The notes below the pieces were generated by a model, which did not search any database, was not told the origin of the DNA, and worked only from the letters and a program-made list of their open reading frames with translations. A program made the translations under genes and the position numbers. Source: Halanaerobium saccharolyticum (GTDB lineage Bacteria; Bacillota; Halanaerobiia; Halanaerobiales; Halanaerobiaceae). Taken from it: 64,000 nucleotides of DNA. The stretch spans positions 124,001 through 188,000 of the forward strand of contig NZ_SNWX01000003.1 of assembly GCF_004362045.1 (NCBI RefSeq), given 5' to 3'. Positions 8,189 to 16,429 of this stretch are shown piece by piece (position 1 is the stretch's first letter; each line of letters starts with the position of its first letter).

Positions 8189-9286
8189 ATGAAAAAATTA
8201 AGTATTTTGTTGGTAGTAATTTTATTAGTTTCCTCAATCTCAATGGCGGCTTTTGCACAGGATGGTGGCGGTTGGTTAGACAATCTTCTTGGTAATAATC
8301 AAAAAGAAGATGATGGTCTGGTCAAAGTTGGATTTCTGCTAAAGACAATGCAGGAAGAAAGATATATTAAAGATAGAGATGCTTTTATTGAAAAAGCAGA
8401 AGAATTAGGTGCTGATGAAGTAATTTTTGATTCAGCTAACAATGACGAAAATCTTCAGCTTTCTAAGTTTGAAAATATGTTAACTCAGGGTGCTGATGTA
8501 ATAGTACTCCAGCCTGTAAATACAGGTACAGCAAGCAACATGGTTAAAATGGCACATGAATCTGGTGTTGCTGTAGTAAATTATGATTCATTAATCATGA
8601 ACAGTGCTGTAGATGTATTCTTAACTCAAAATAGTTGGGCTGTTGGTGAACTGCAGGGTCAGGCCATGGTAAAATGGTTTAAAGAAAACCGTGGAGAAGT
8701 AAAAGGTAATGTAGTTTTATTAAGAGGACAGCCTGGTGACTCCAATGCAAATGCATTTTCTCAGGGTGTTTTAGATACTGTTGCAAAATATGAAGGACTA
8801 AACTTAGTAGTAGATCAGAGCCATGAAGGCTGGTCACCAAATCTAGCAATGGCAACAGTTGAAAACGCTCTAACAAAATATGACAATAATATTGATGCTG
8901 TTGTGGCGAATAATAGTGGTATGGCTTCCGGTGCGGTAAGAGCTTTAGAAGCTCAGGGTATGGCAGATAGTGATGAGGTATTTGTTGCCGGTTCTGATGC
9001 TGATTTAATTAATATTAGATATATTGCTCAGGGTAAGCAGACTGTTGAAATCTTTAAAAAGATTAAACCCTTAGCTTATAAAGCTGCAGAAGTAGCAGTT
9101 ACCTTAGCAAAGAACCCAGATAAGCCAATCGACGAAATTGTAAAGATCGACCGTTATGTTGATAATGGTCAGAAGGAAGTTCCAACTGTAATTACAGAAA
9201 TCGTTGTTGTTAATCAGGACAATATTATGGATACTGTAGTTGCTGATGGATTTCACGAAGCAACAGAGATTTTTAAAGAAGAGTAA
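8189..9286 (+). CDS. Sugar ABC transporter substrate-binding protein, XylF-like
   Basis: A 365-residue periplasmic binding protein resembling D-xylose-binding XylF. I take the ATG at 8189 as the start because it follows TAGGGGG by 6-8 bases and is directly followed by a textbook signal peptide (MKKLSILL... cleavage after AFA, residue about 23); the open frame extends 81 codons further upstream without such support. Motifs VKVGFLLK, a QGADVIVLQPVN strand and the hinge segment typical of the ribose/xylose group are visible. There is no lipobox Cys. It is the first gene of an operon with ATPase and permease; the hairpin at 9314-9345 behind it probably lets it be made in excess. Confidence 0.88.
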   Translation: MKKLSILLVVILLVSSISMAAFAQDGGGWLDNLLGNNQKEDDGLVKVGFLLKTMQEERYIKDRDAFIEKAEELGADEVIFDSANNDENLQLSKFENMLTQGADVIVLQPVNTGTASNMVKMAHESGVAVVNYDSLIMNSAVDVFLTQNSWAVGELQGQAMVKWFKENRGEVKGNVVLLRGQPGDSNANAFSQGVLDTVAKYEGLNLVVDQSHEGWSPNLAMATVENALTKYDNNIDAVVANNSGMASGAVRALEAQGMADSDEVFVAGSDADLINIRYIAQGKQTVEIFKKIKPLAYKAAEVAVTLAKNPDKPIDEIVKIDRYVDNGQKEVPTVITEIVVVNQDNIMDTVVADGFHEATEIFKEE

Positions 9287-9313
9287 ATATAAGTCTATAA
9301 GATCAAATAGTAT

Positions 9314-9345
9314 AGCAGTCCCATCCAATTGTGGATGGGACTGCT
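9314..9345 (+). terminator. Strong hairpin between binding protein and ATPase genes (partial terminator or RNA stabiliser)
   Basis: A perfect 13-bp stem, AGCAGTCCCATCC (9314-9326) with GGATGGGACTGCT (9333-9345), and a six-base loop, followed only by TTTGT rather than a long T run. This is the usual arrangement by which binding-protein mRNA is kept in excess over ATPase and permease mRNA. Confidence 0.7.
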
Positions 9346-9376
9346 TTGTAAATAATCAATTCTGGAGGTAAAATAG

Positions 9377-10909
9377 ATGGCTGAAGAAATTCTGGAAATG
9401 AAAAGTATAATTAAAGACTTTCCTGGTGTAAGAGCTCTGGATCATGTAAATTTCACTCTGGAAAAAGGAGAAATTTTAGCTCTGGTTGGAGAAAATGGTG
9501 CCGGTAAATCAACTTTAATGAAAGTTTTAAGTGGTGTCTGGCCCTATCCTACCTATGAAGGGGATATTTATCTTGATGATCAACTTGTTCGTTTTGATAA
9601 CACAAGAGAAGCAGAAGAAGCCGGGATTGGGATTATTCATCAGGAATTAAATTTGCTGCCTGACCTATCTGTTGCTGAAAATATATTTTTAGATCGACAT
9701 CCTTTAAATAAATTTGGTGGAATAAAATGGGAACAGCTGTATGATAATGCTGCAAAAATGCTGTCTCGACTTAACATGAATATTGATCCCAGAATAGAAC
9801 TTGGAGATTTAACAGTTGGGAAACAGCAGATGGTTGAGATTGCAAAAGCACTTTCTTTAGATACCAGAATTTTAGTTTTTGATGAACCTACTTCTGCTCT
9901 TACTGAATCGGAGATTAATGAACTTTTTACTGTAATCAATGAGTTAAGGGCCAGTGGAGTTTCAATAATTTATATTTCTCATAAAATGGAAGAAATTAAG
10001 GAAATAGCAGACTCAGTTGTGGTGTTAAGAGATGGTTCAACAATTGGAGATAAGATTAAGATTGACCAGGTTACCCTAGATGAGATTATAACCAGAATGG
10101 TCGGACGAGATATTAATGATCTTTTTCCAAATCATGATTTTGATAGAGGTGAAAAGACTCTAGAAGTGAAAAATATATCAGTTCCAGATCCATTTAATCC
10201 TGAGAAAAAGCTGGTAGATGATGTTTCCTTTTCAGCTTACAAAGGTGAAATCCTTGGTATATCTGGTTTGATGGGTGCTGGAAGAACTGAGTTAGTTAAT
10301 GCGATTTTTGGAGTTTATGGTAAAAAAAGCGAAGGCGAAGTTTATCTTAATGGTGAAAAGCTGAAGATTAAAGCTCCGGCAGATGCAATTAATAATGGTA
10401 TTGCTCTAGTTACTGAAGATAGAAAAGAATTGGGTCTTCTCCTAGATAAAAATCTGGTAATGAATATGACCCTACCCTCAATTAAAAAATTCAGTTCAAA
10501 GTTAGCGATGGATAATCATGCAGAAAGAGCTGTAACTGAAAAATATGTTAATGAATTAAACATTAAAACTCCTGGTCTGGATGTTTTTGTAGAAAAATTA
10601 AGTGGGGGTAATCAGCAGAAGGTAGTTATTGGTAAATGGTTGATTACTGACTCTGATGTCTTAATTTTAGATGAGCCGACACGGGGGATTGATGTTGGGG
10701 CTAAAACTGAAGTTTATCGATTGATGAATCAGCTGGTTAAACAGGGAGTTACAGTGATTATGATTTCTTCCGAATTACCAGAAATCATGGGCATGAGTGA
10801 TCGAATTGTTGTAATGTCAGAGGGAAAGAAAACCGCTGAATTAGATCGTTCTGAAGCGGATCAGGAAACAATAATGAAATATGCTACTGGTAATAAAGGA
10901 GTTGAATAA
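9377..10909 (+). CDS. Sugar ABC transporter ATP-binding protein, XylG/RbsA-like
   Basis: A 510-residue double ATPase of the monosaccharide importer group. The first nucleotide-binding domain carries Walker A GENGAGKST at 38-46, a degenerate signature in the region LTVGKQQMVEIA, and Walker B LVFDEPTSAL. The second carries a diverged P-loop (GLMGAGRTE), the signature LSGGNQQKV and Walker B LILDEPTRGID. The asymmetric pair is typical of XylG, RbsA and MglA. The start follows TGGAGG. Two bases separate it from the permease gene. With the neighbouring XylF-like protein and permease it forms a complete importer. Xylose is the most likely substrate from gene order, with other pentoses possible. Confidence 0.9.
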   Translation: MAEEILEMKSIIKDFPGVRALDHVNFTLEKGEILALVGENGAGKSTLMKVLSGVWPYPTYEGDIYLDDQLVRFDNTREAEEAGIGIIHQELNLLPDLSVAENIFLDRHPLNKFGGIKWEQLYDNAAKMLSRLNMNIDPRIELGDLTVGKQQMVEIAKALSLDTRILVFDEPTSALTESEINELFTVINELRASGVSIIYISHKMEEIKEIADSVVVLRDGSTIGDKIKIDQVTLDEIITRMVGRDINDLFPNHDFDRGEKTLEVKNISVPDPFNPEKKLVDDVSFSAYKGEILGISGLMGAGRTELVNAIFGVYGKKSEGEVYLNGEKLKIKAPADAINNGIALVTEDRKELGLLLDKNLVMNMTLPSIKKFSSKLAMDNHAERAVTEKYVNELNIKTPGLDVFVEKLSGGNQQKVVIGKWLITDSDVLILDEPTRGIDVGAKTEVYRLMNQLVKQGVTVIMISSELPEIMGMSDRIVVMSEGKKTAELDRSEADQETIMKYATGNKGVE

Positions 10910-10911
10910 AT

Positions 10912-12024
10912 TTGAAGAAATTCATCAAAAATAATGGTACATTTATTGCATTAATTTTTTTAATTATTATTTTAAGTTTTTTATCCCCTTCATTTTTAAG
11001 TTCCAGAAACCTGACTAACCTGGTGCGCCAGGTAACTATTAATGGAATAATTGCTGTTGGGATGACAATGGTAATTCTGCTGGCAGGGATTGATCTTTCG
11101 GTTGGTTCTGTTGTTGGTTTATCGGCAGTAACCGTTACTTTACTGATGCAGGCAGGATTTGGAATGTGGCTTGCAATTTTAATTACTTTAGTCGGAATTG
11201 GTGGAATTATAGGATTTTTTAATGGGTTTATGAGTGCCAAGTTTGATATTCACCCCTTTATTATTACTCTGGGGGTAATGACAATTGCAAGGGGACTAAG
11301 CCTTGTTTTAACCCAGGGAGTGTCAGTTCCGGTAACCAATAGTACATTTGCCAGTATCGGTAGTGGTTATATTGCTAAACTACCTTCTTTGATTATTCTT
11401 GTGGTAGCTCTTGCTTTGGGAATCTGGGCTGTTTTTAAAACCAGTATTGAGATTAAGAATGGAGAAAAAGTTAGGAATAAGGCTAAATTAACAGGTGGAA
11501 TTATTCTTAGTTTAGTTGGATTTGTTTCTGGATTTTTGATTTTCATTGGTTATCAGGGAATTCCAATTCCTGTAGCTATCTTTGTCGTAATTGTAATGAT
11601 TGGAATTTATACTTTACAAAAAACACGTTTTGGTCGTAAATTATATGCTATTGGGGGCAACGAAAAAGTAGCCTGGCTTTCTGGAATTAATATTTTAAAA
11701 TCAAAAACAATGGTTTTTGTAATCACAGGTGTCTTAAGTGCTGCCTCAGGTATTTTATTAGCTTCCCGTTTAAATGGAGCTTCCCCAAATCTTGGTGATG
11801 GCTTTGAGTTAGATGCTATTGCTTCTGTAATCATTGGGGGAACCAGTTTTATGGGTGGTGTAGGTACAATTACTGGTACAGTCATTGGTGCCATTATCAT
11901 TGGAGTTATCAATAATGGAATGAGTCTTTTAGGAATTAATACATTTTATCAGATGATCGTTAAAGGTTTTATTATAATCTTAGCTGTAATGATTGATGTC
12001 TTAAATAGAAGAGAAACTGCATAA
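10912..12024 (+). CDS. Sugar ABC transporter permease, XylH-like
   Basis: A 370-residue integral membrane protein of the BPD_transp_2 family with about ten hydrophobic segments. The conserved loop GIDLSVGSVVGLSA (about 61-74) and the C-terminal AIASVIIGGTSFMGGVGTITGT motif are clear. Compared with RbsC it has a longer central section (about residues 170-250), as in XylH. The TTG start lies two bases after the ATPase stop, showing translational coupling. It closes the transporter operon, which ends at the terminator 12056-12092. Confidence 0.88.
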   Translation: MKKFIKNNGTFIALIFLIIILSFLSPSFLSSRNLTNLVRQVTINGIIAVGMTMVILLAGIDLSVGSVVGLSAVTVTLLMQAGFGMWLAILITLVGIGGIIGFFNGFMSAKFDIHPFIITLGVMTIARGLSLVLTQGVSVPVTNSTFASIGSGYIAKLPSLIILVVALALGIWAVFKTSIEIKNGEKVRNKAKLTGGIILSLVGFVSGFLIFIGYQGIPIPVAIFVVIVMIGIYTLQKTRFGRKLYAIGGNEKVAWLSGINILKSKTMVFVITGVLSAASGILLASRLNGASPNLGDGFELDAIASVIIGGTSFMGGVGTITGTVIGAIIIGVINNGMSLLGINTFYQMIVKGFIIILAVMIDVLNRRETA

Positions 12025-12055
12025 TTTTATATTTCAAAATAACAAATATCACAGG

Positions 12056-12092
12056 GACAGCTGGAGGCTAAATTTTCAGCTGTCTTTTTTTT
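12056..12092 (+). terminator. Intrinsic terminator of the sugar transporter operon
   Basis: GACAGCTGGA (12056-12065) pairs with TTCAGCTGTC (12075-12084, one G-T pair) and is followed by eight T. Confidence 0.9.
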
Positions 12093-12158
12093 CTTTTCAG
12101 ATTGCTTTTTATGTGATAAAATAAGAATGGAGATATTATATCTGGAAAGGTTGTTATA

Positions 12159-13511
12159 ATGAAAAAAAATAGTGCTAATTACAAAGATGCTATGAATTCT
12201 ATAAAAAATAATAATGTTTCAGATGCAGTTGATGAATTAAAATTATGTTTAAAATTTAATTCTAAAAGTGTGTCTGCACTTAATTTGCTGGGACTTGCTT
12301 ATTATTTAAAATGTAGATTTGATAAAGCGGAAAAAACCTGGCGTAAAAGTCTTTCGCTGCAGAGAGATAATAATAAAGCCCGGGACTATCTGGAATTAAT
12401 TACAAAACAGGATTTTAAAGAAATTAGAAAAGAATATAAAGATATTTTATTTAATGATGAAGCAAACCGGAATGAAAAGATACAGTTTTTAAAAAAGTTG
12501 ACAGCAGAATATGATGAATTGATTGAGCCCTATGTTATTCTGGGGCTTTTGTATAAGAAAGATGAAAATTATGAAAAAGCACTGGAATATTTTTATCAGG
12601 CTTATGATCTAGATTCCGGAAACCAGAATATTAAAAATTATATTATGGAGTGTGAAGAAGAGGATAAAAATAGTAATGCCTTTAATTTTAAATCAGAGAC
12701 AAATAAAAAGAGTGCACTAATTGCGGGTGTAATTGCAGTATCTTTATTTGCTGTATTTTTGAATATAAGTGGTTTCAGTCCATTTAAGTGGATTGAGAAG
12801 AATATCCAGGGTTTTGAATTTGCCCGATCTGAGACTGAAAAAAATATGAGACAGCAGGGAGCTTCCTCGAACACAGAGAACAATTCTCTTTCTGCTGATA
12901 AAGAAATACCTGCTTCAGAGTCAGGCTCTGAAAATAAGAGTAATTTTTCAGAAATGAAAGCAGATAACAGTGAGAGTAAAAGTAGGAAACAAAACTCAGG
13001 CAGTCTGGATTTCTTGAATCGTTCTGATTTGCTTCAGTATAAAAATGATAATTCATTAATATCTTTTGATAGCATCCAGGAATTAATAAAAAAAGAAGAG
13101 CAGAAGCAAGAATTGGCAGAAGCCAGCACTTTTTTAGAGGAAGGTACAGAACAGGAGCTATTTAATCTTGGAATGGAATATTTTTCAAATCAAGATTATC
13201 AGAATGCCGCAGATATATTTAACAGTATTTATAACTTAACAGAAACTGATTATTTGAGAAGAGAAAGCCTATTTTTGCTGGCTCGATCTCATGAGAAAAT
13301 GGATAATTATCAGTCAGCTGAACATTTTTATCGAATCTACTTAAATGAATATGATGATACAAATTATTATGATGAAGCTCTGTATAATCTTGGTTTAATG
13401 CTCAATGAAGCAGGAAAAGCGGAAAAAAGCAGGGAAATTTTAAAGAGGTTAAGGAGAGAGAATCCTTATAGTGAGTATAATAATTCACAGGTTTATGAAA
13501 TTTTAAATTAA
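12159..13511 (+). CDS. TPR-repeat protein with a single central membrane segment
   Basis: A 450-residue protein without a recognised family name. The N-terminal half (about 1-165) is cytoplasmic TPR-like (LNLLGLAYYLKCRFDKAEKTWRKSL; VILGLLYKKDENYEKALEYFYQAY). One membrane helix follows (about 186-204). Then comes a Ser/Asn/Glu-rich linker (about 230-300), and a C-terminal set of TPR/YbgF-like repeats (about 325-450). The topology, TPRs on both sides of the inner membrane, suggests a scaffold that links cytoplasmic and periplasmic partners. AAAGGTTG precedes the ATG. It is monocistronic, between two terminators. Cell-envelope or division functions are conceivable but unsupported by context. Confidence 0.65.
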   Translation: MKKNSANYKDAMNSIKNNNVSDAVDELKLCLKFNSKSVSALNLLGLAYYLKCRFDKAEKTWRKSLSLQRDNNKARDYLELITKQDFKEIRKEYKDILFNDEANRNEKIQFLKKLTAEYDELIEPYVILGLLYKKDENYEKALEYFYQAYDLDSGNQNIKNYIMECEEEDKNSNAFNFKSETNKKSALIAGVIAVSLFAVFLNISGFSPFKWIEKNIQGFEFARSETEKNMRQQGASSNTENNSLSADKEIPASESGSENKSNFSEMKADNSESKSRKQNSGSLDFLNRSDLLQYKNDNSLISFDSIQELIKKEEQKQELAEASTFLEEGTEQELFNLGMEYFSNQDYQNAADIFNSIYNLTETDYLRRESLFLLARSHEKMDNYQSAEHFYRIYLNEYDDTNYYDEALYNLGLMLNEAGKAEKSREILKRLRRENPYSEYNNSQVYEILN

Positions 13512-13526
13512 TAATAATTTATTCGC

Positions 13527-13576
13527 CCCTTATATCAAAAATTCAGGACTTTGTTTTTTGATATAAGGGTTTTTTT
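13527..13576. terminator. Bidirectional terminator between convergent genes
   Basis: A perfect 15-bp stem CCCTTATATCAAAAA (13527-13541) with TTTTTGATATAAGGG (13555-13569), followed by seven T on the plus strand. It stops the TPR gene, and its arms allow it to act on the convergent cyclase gene as well. Confidence 0.85.
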
Positions 13577-13579
13577 GGT

Positions 13580-14350
13580 TTATTTTATTATTTTTATTCT
13601 ATAAATTTTAGGCCATAATTTTCCTGTAATTAAGAAATTATCTTTTTCAGGATCATAGGCAATTCCGTTCAGGACATCTATTTCACCAGTATAATCTGTT
13701 TTTAAAATACCACTTAAATTCAGATAAGCGAGGACCTTTCCAGTTTGAGCATTGATTTTAATAATATAATCTGTCTGCCAGATATTTGCATAAATAAAGC
13801 CATTATGGTATTCCAATTCATTGATGTTTTTCATATTTTGATCACCATTTTTAACCTCAATTTTTTTAATTGATTCAAATGTTTCTGGATCTCTAAAGGT
13901 GATAAATTCACTGCCATTACTCATTATTAAATGCTGACCATTATTGGTCAGACCCCAGCCCTGCCCCTGGTAATTAAAGGTTTTAATTAAATTTAAATTA
14001 AGGTCATAAACAAAAGCGGTATTTTTTTTCCAGGTTAATTGATAAATTTTATCATTTAAAATAGTGATACCTTCTCCAAAATATTCTTGATTTAAATTTA
14101 TTTGTTTTAAGACCTGACCACTTTCAATTTTTACTTTTCTTAATGAAGATCTACCATAAAGGCCTGTCCCTTCATAGAGGTAGTTATTGTAAATTTCCAG
14201 GCCCTGAGTAAAGGCCTGGGGATCATGTTGATAACTTTCTAATATTTGATAATTCAGTTTGTTTATTTCTCCTGCCTTAAGAATCGGAGAACTAAATATA
14301 GTAAAAATTAAAATTAAAATAATTGTTATATAATTAAATTTATTTTTCAT
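13580..14350 (-). CDS. Glutaminyl-peptide cyclotransferase (glutamine cyclotransferase family)
   Basis: A 256-residue secreted protein of the glutamine cyclotransferase family (PF05096), which converts N-terminal glutamine to pyroglutamate in the bacterial and plant beta-propeller type. Visible hallmarks: the YQHDPQAFTQGLEI segment, YEGTGLYGRSSLRKV, FGEGITIL, the QLTWK strand, NELEYHNGFIYANIW, and a C-terminal LNGIAYDPEKDNFLITGKLWPKIY. A signal peptide (about 1-26) directs it across the inner membrane. The mature length fits a five-bladed propeller. It is a single gene on the minus strand, convergent with the TPR gene; its substrates are unknown. Confidence 0.88.
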   Translation of the reverse strand: MKNKFNYITIILILIFTIFSSPILKAGEINKLNYQILESYQHDPQAFTQGLEIYNNYLYEGTGLYGRSSLRKVKIESGQVLKQINLNQEYFGEGITILNDKIYQLTWKKNTAFVYDLNLNLIKTFNYQGQGWGLTNNGQHLIMSNGSEFITFRDPETFESIKKIEVKNGDQNMKNINELEYHNGFIYANIWQTDYIIKINAQTGKVLAYLNLSGILKTDYTGEIDVLNGIAYDPEKDNFLITGKLWPKIYRIKIIK

Positions 14351-14500
14351 TATTTTTCACCTCAATATTTTTAAATCCATATATCTGTATATTCGTTATT
14401 AATTAGCTAAAACCTTCTTTAGTCAATGATAATGGGGAGTAAATGGAAGCAAAAGTTTCTTAAGCGCTTTTTATGATGCTTAAAAGGCTGTAATTAGATT

Positions 14501-14526
14501 TAATTAATCAAGACAATCTACGATAA
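14501..14526 (+). promoter_or_regulatory. Possible sigma-28 promoter before the DUF6470-fliW-csrA-fliS genes
   Basis: TAAT (14501-14504), a 14-base spacer and TACGATAA (14519-14526) resemble the flagellar consensus TAAA-N15-GCCGATAA (6 of 8 in the -10). The leader would be only about 18 bases long. sigma-28 is encoded in this window (48182). The match is imperfect and I hold it loosely. Confidence 0.3.
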
Positions 14527-14550
14527 TGATTTATGAGAGGAAGTGACTGG

Positions 14551-14820
14551 ATGCTGCAGAAATTGGAATTAAATATCGACAGCTATCCCTCCCGGAAAGC
14601 CATGGGATTTTATAAGCTATCAGATAGTACTCAAAAATTTGCTAAAAAAGGGATTGAGGCTGCTCAGAAGGCAGCTGCTTTTTATGCCTCGACAGGTGAT
14701 AAGCTGAGTGATTTTAAAAACTATAAAATTGCAGATCTGGGAGCAGAAATAATGTACAGTGAGCAGCGGGAATTAGTTGTAGCATATAAACCGGGACCAA
14801 ATATTGATTTTAAGGCATAA
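14551..14820 (+). CDS. Short DUF6470-like (YviE C-terminal-like) flagellar-locus protein
   Basis: An 89-residue protein just upstream of fliW and csrA. In Bacillus this position is held by YviE (DUF6470), and the C-terminus here, with a VAYKPGPNIDF motif, resembles the end of that family; the N-terminal MLQKLELNIDSYPSR also fits its 'I.S.P....' strands. It is about half the usual length, so this is a short version. I prefer the ATG at 14551 (AGAGG ten bases upstream) over the in-frame ATG at 14533. There is no signal peptide. Function is unknown even in Bacillus. Co-transcription with fliW is likely (36-bp gap). Confidence 0.55.
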   Translation: MLQKLELNIDSYPSRKAMGFYKLSDSTQKFAKKGIEAAQKAAAFYASTGDKLSDFKNYKIADLGAEIMYSEQRELVVAYKPGPNIDFKA

Positions 14821-14856
14821 AAGAAGAGATAACAATATTAATTTGGAGGGATTTAA

Positions 14857-15300
14857 ATGGAAATAATGACCCGTGATTTTGGTAAAATAGAAATCGATAA
14901 ATCAGATATCATTTCTTTTAATTCGGGACTGCCGGGATTTGAAAAACTAGAAGAATTTATTTTATTACCACTGGCAGAGGAATCACCATTTATTATAATG
15001 CAGTCAGTGGAAGATCCGGATATAGCTTTTGTAACAGTGGAGCCGGGAAATTTGATTCAGAATTATGAATTTGAAATTAGTGACAAAACAGAAAAAAAGC
15101 TAAAGATAGAGAGTGTATCAAATTTATTAATTTTAAATATTATCACCATAAAAGATGATTTTAAAAATAGTACCGCTAATCTTTCGGCTCCCATAGTAAT
15201 TAATTTGGAAGAAAAACTTGGCCAGCAGGTAATACTTGATGATCAGCGTTATCAGGTGCGGTATAAAATTTTTGCAGCTGCAGAAGAGGTGGCAGAATAA
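14857..15300 (+). CDS. fliW: Flagellar assembly factor FliW
   Basis: A 147-residue FliW. In Bacillus FliW binds flagellin and, when free, binds CsrA and blocks it, so that flagellin translation follows export. The N-terminal pattern (GLPGFEKLEEFILLPL, QSVEDPDIAFVTVEP) is characteristic. TTGGAGGGA precedes the ATG. Its stop codon overlaps the csrA start (TAATG), matching the conserved fliW-csrA pair and suggesting coupled production of the two partners. Flagellin itself is not in the window. Confidence 0.95.
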   Translation: MEIMTRDFGKIEIDKSDIISFNSGLPGFEKLEEFILLPLAEESPFIIMQSVEDPDIAFVTVEPGNLIQNYEFEISDKTEKKLKIESVSNLLILNIITIKDDFKNSTANLSAPIVINLEEKLGQQVILDDQRYQVRYKIFAAAEEVAE

Positions 15301-15527
15301 TGCTGGTATTGAGCAGAAAATTAAATGAGAAAATAATAATTGATGACCAGATAGAGATAACTGTGGTAGGAATTGAAAATGGAAAGGTCCAGCTGGGTAT
15401 TGAGGCACCAAAAGAGATAGAAATTATGAGAAAAGAACTTTTAGAAGACGTTAAAAAGGAAAATCAAAAAGCAGTAAAAAACAAAAAATTGCTGGATCAA
15501 TTAAATAATATTAAATTTAATCTTTAG
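15300..15527 (+). CDS. csrA: Translational regulator CsrA
   Basis: A 75-residue CsrA, a dimeric RNA-binding protein that blocks ribosome access at GGA-containing hairpins, mainly on flagellin mRNA in Gram-positive bacteria. The MLVLSRKLNEKIIIDDQI start and GIEAPKEIEIMRKEL core (with the RNA-contacting Arg) are diagnostic; the C-terminal extension is longer than in enterobacteria, as usual in FliW-containing species where FliW binds it. It overlaps fliW by one base and is followed by fliS after 54 bp. Confidence 0.96.
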   Translation: MLVLSRKLNEKIIIDDQIEITVVGIENGKVQLGIEAPKEIEIMRKELLEDVKKENQKAVKNKKLLDQLNNIKFNL

Positions 15528-15581
15528 TTTTATTGCTATTTTGAGTAAAAAATTATAAAATATGTTTAGGAGGTTATTATT

Positions 15582-15989
15582 ATGCAGGGAAGAAGTGCTG
15601 ATCAATACAAGCAGATGCAGATCAAAACAGCAAGTCCAGGTAAGCTTTTATTGATGCTTTATCAGGGTGCAGTTAAATTTATGAAATTAGCAAAAAACAA
15701 CATAAAAGAAGGAAAAATAGAAGAAAGCCATAAGAATATAATTAAGGCACAAAATATTATTTTAGAGCTGCAGAGTACATTAAACAAAGAACAGGGTGGA
15801 GAAATTGCTGTCCAGCTGGAAAGTCTCTATGATTTTATTTATAGAGAGCTTATCCAGGCTAATTTAAATAAAAACACCAGACATCTTGATAATGTTATAC
15901 CTCTGGTAGAAGAATTATTTGTTACTTATAAAGAAATTGTAATCACCCAAAATTCTGGGGAACAGAAAAAAGTAAATATTGGTGTTTAA
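15582..15989 (+). CDS. fliS: Flagellin export chaperone FliS
   Basis: A 135-residue helical FliS, which caps the C-terminus of newly made flagellin and delivers it to FlhA. The conserved SPGKLLLMLYQGAVKFMKLA segment (about 19-38) is present. TAGGAGGTT lies eight bases before the ATG. FliD, which usually precedes fliS, is absent here: csrA is directly upstream. The next gene probably encodes a second small chaperone. Confidence 0.93.
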   Translation: MQGRSADQYKQMQIKTASPGKLLLMLYQGAVKFMKLAKNNIKEGKIEESHKNIIKAQNIILELQSTLNKEQGGEIAVQLESLYDFIYRELIQANLNKNTRHLDNVIPLVEELFVTYKEIVITQNSGEQKKVNIGV

Positions 15990-16003
15990 GTGGAGGTTTA
16001 TTT

Positions 16004-16393
16004 ATGAAAGACCTGTTTAAATTATATCAAAATTTAAAGTCCCTTACTAAAGCAGAGTCAGATCTGATTGAAGAGGGGGACTTTGATAATTTAAAAGAGA
16101 AATTAGAAGAGAAAAACAGCCTGATTTCTGAGATTGATAAAATTGAACCAAAAGATTATTTTGCCCATCTTGCTTTTTCTTTATCTAGAGAGGAACTGCA
16201 GAAAAAAAGAGACGCTTTATATCAATTAATGCAGGAAATTAGTAAGCTGCAGTCTCAGAATATGCAGGCTCTGGAGAAGAAAAAGAATGCAAACAAGGAA
16301 AAAATGATTTCCCTGTACAGCAGGGAAAAAAGTATTAAAGGATATCTTAATTCCGATAAATACGAAGCTAAATTTTTTGATGAAAAAAGCTAG
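16004..16393 (+). CDS. FliT/FlgN-like small coiled-coil protein (probable flagellar chaperone)
   Basis: A 129-residue, highly charged, fully helical protein immediately (15 bp) after fliS. The N-terminal pattern (LYQNLKSLTKAESDLIEEGDF) and the repeated Leu/Lys/Glu heptads resemble FliT and FlgN, the chaperones for FliD and for FlgK/FlgL. The position after fliS favours FliT. Sequence similarity in this family is low, so the assignment rests mainly on position and composition. AGTGGAGG precedes the start. Confidence 0.6.
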   Translation: MKDLFKLYQNLKSLTKAESDLIEEGDFDNLKEKLEEKNSLISEIDKIEPKDYFAHLAFSLSREELQKKRDALYQLMQEISKLQSQNMQALEKKKNANKEKMISLYSREKSIKGYLNSDKYEAKFFDEKS

Positions 16394-16429
16394 TAATTTT
16401 AGCAATAATTAAACTTAGGGGGGAAGTTA

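Noticed and set aside
16336-16359. TAAA and TCCGATAA in the end of the fliT-like gene as a sigma-28 promoter for cheA
   Set aside because: The -10 is good but the spacer is 12 bases instead of about 15, and it is inside a coding region.
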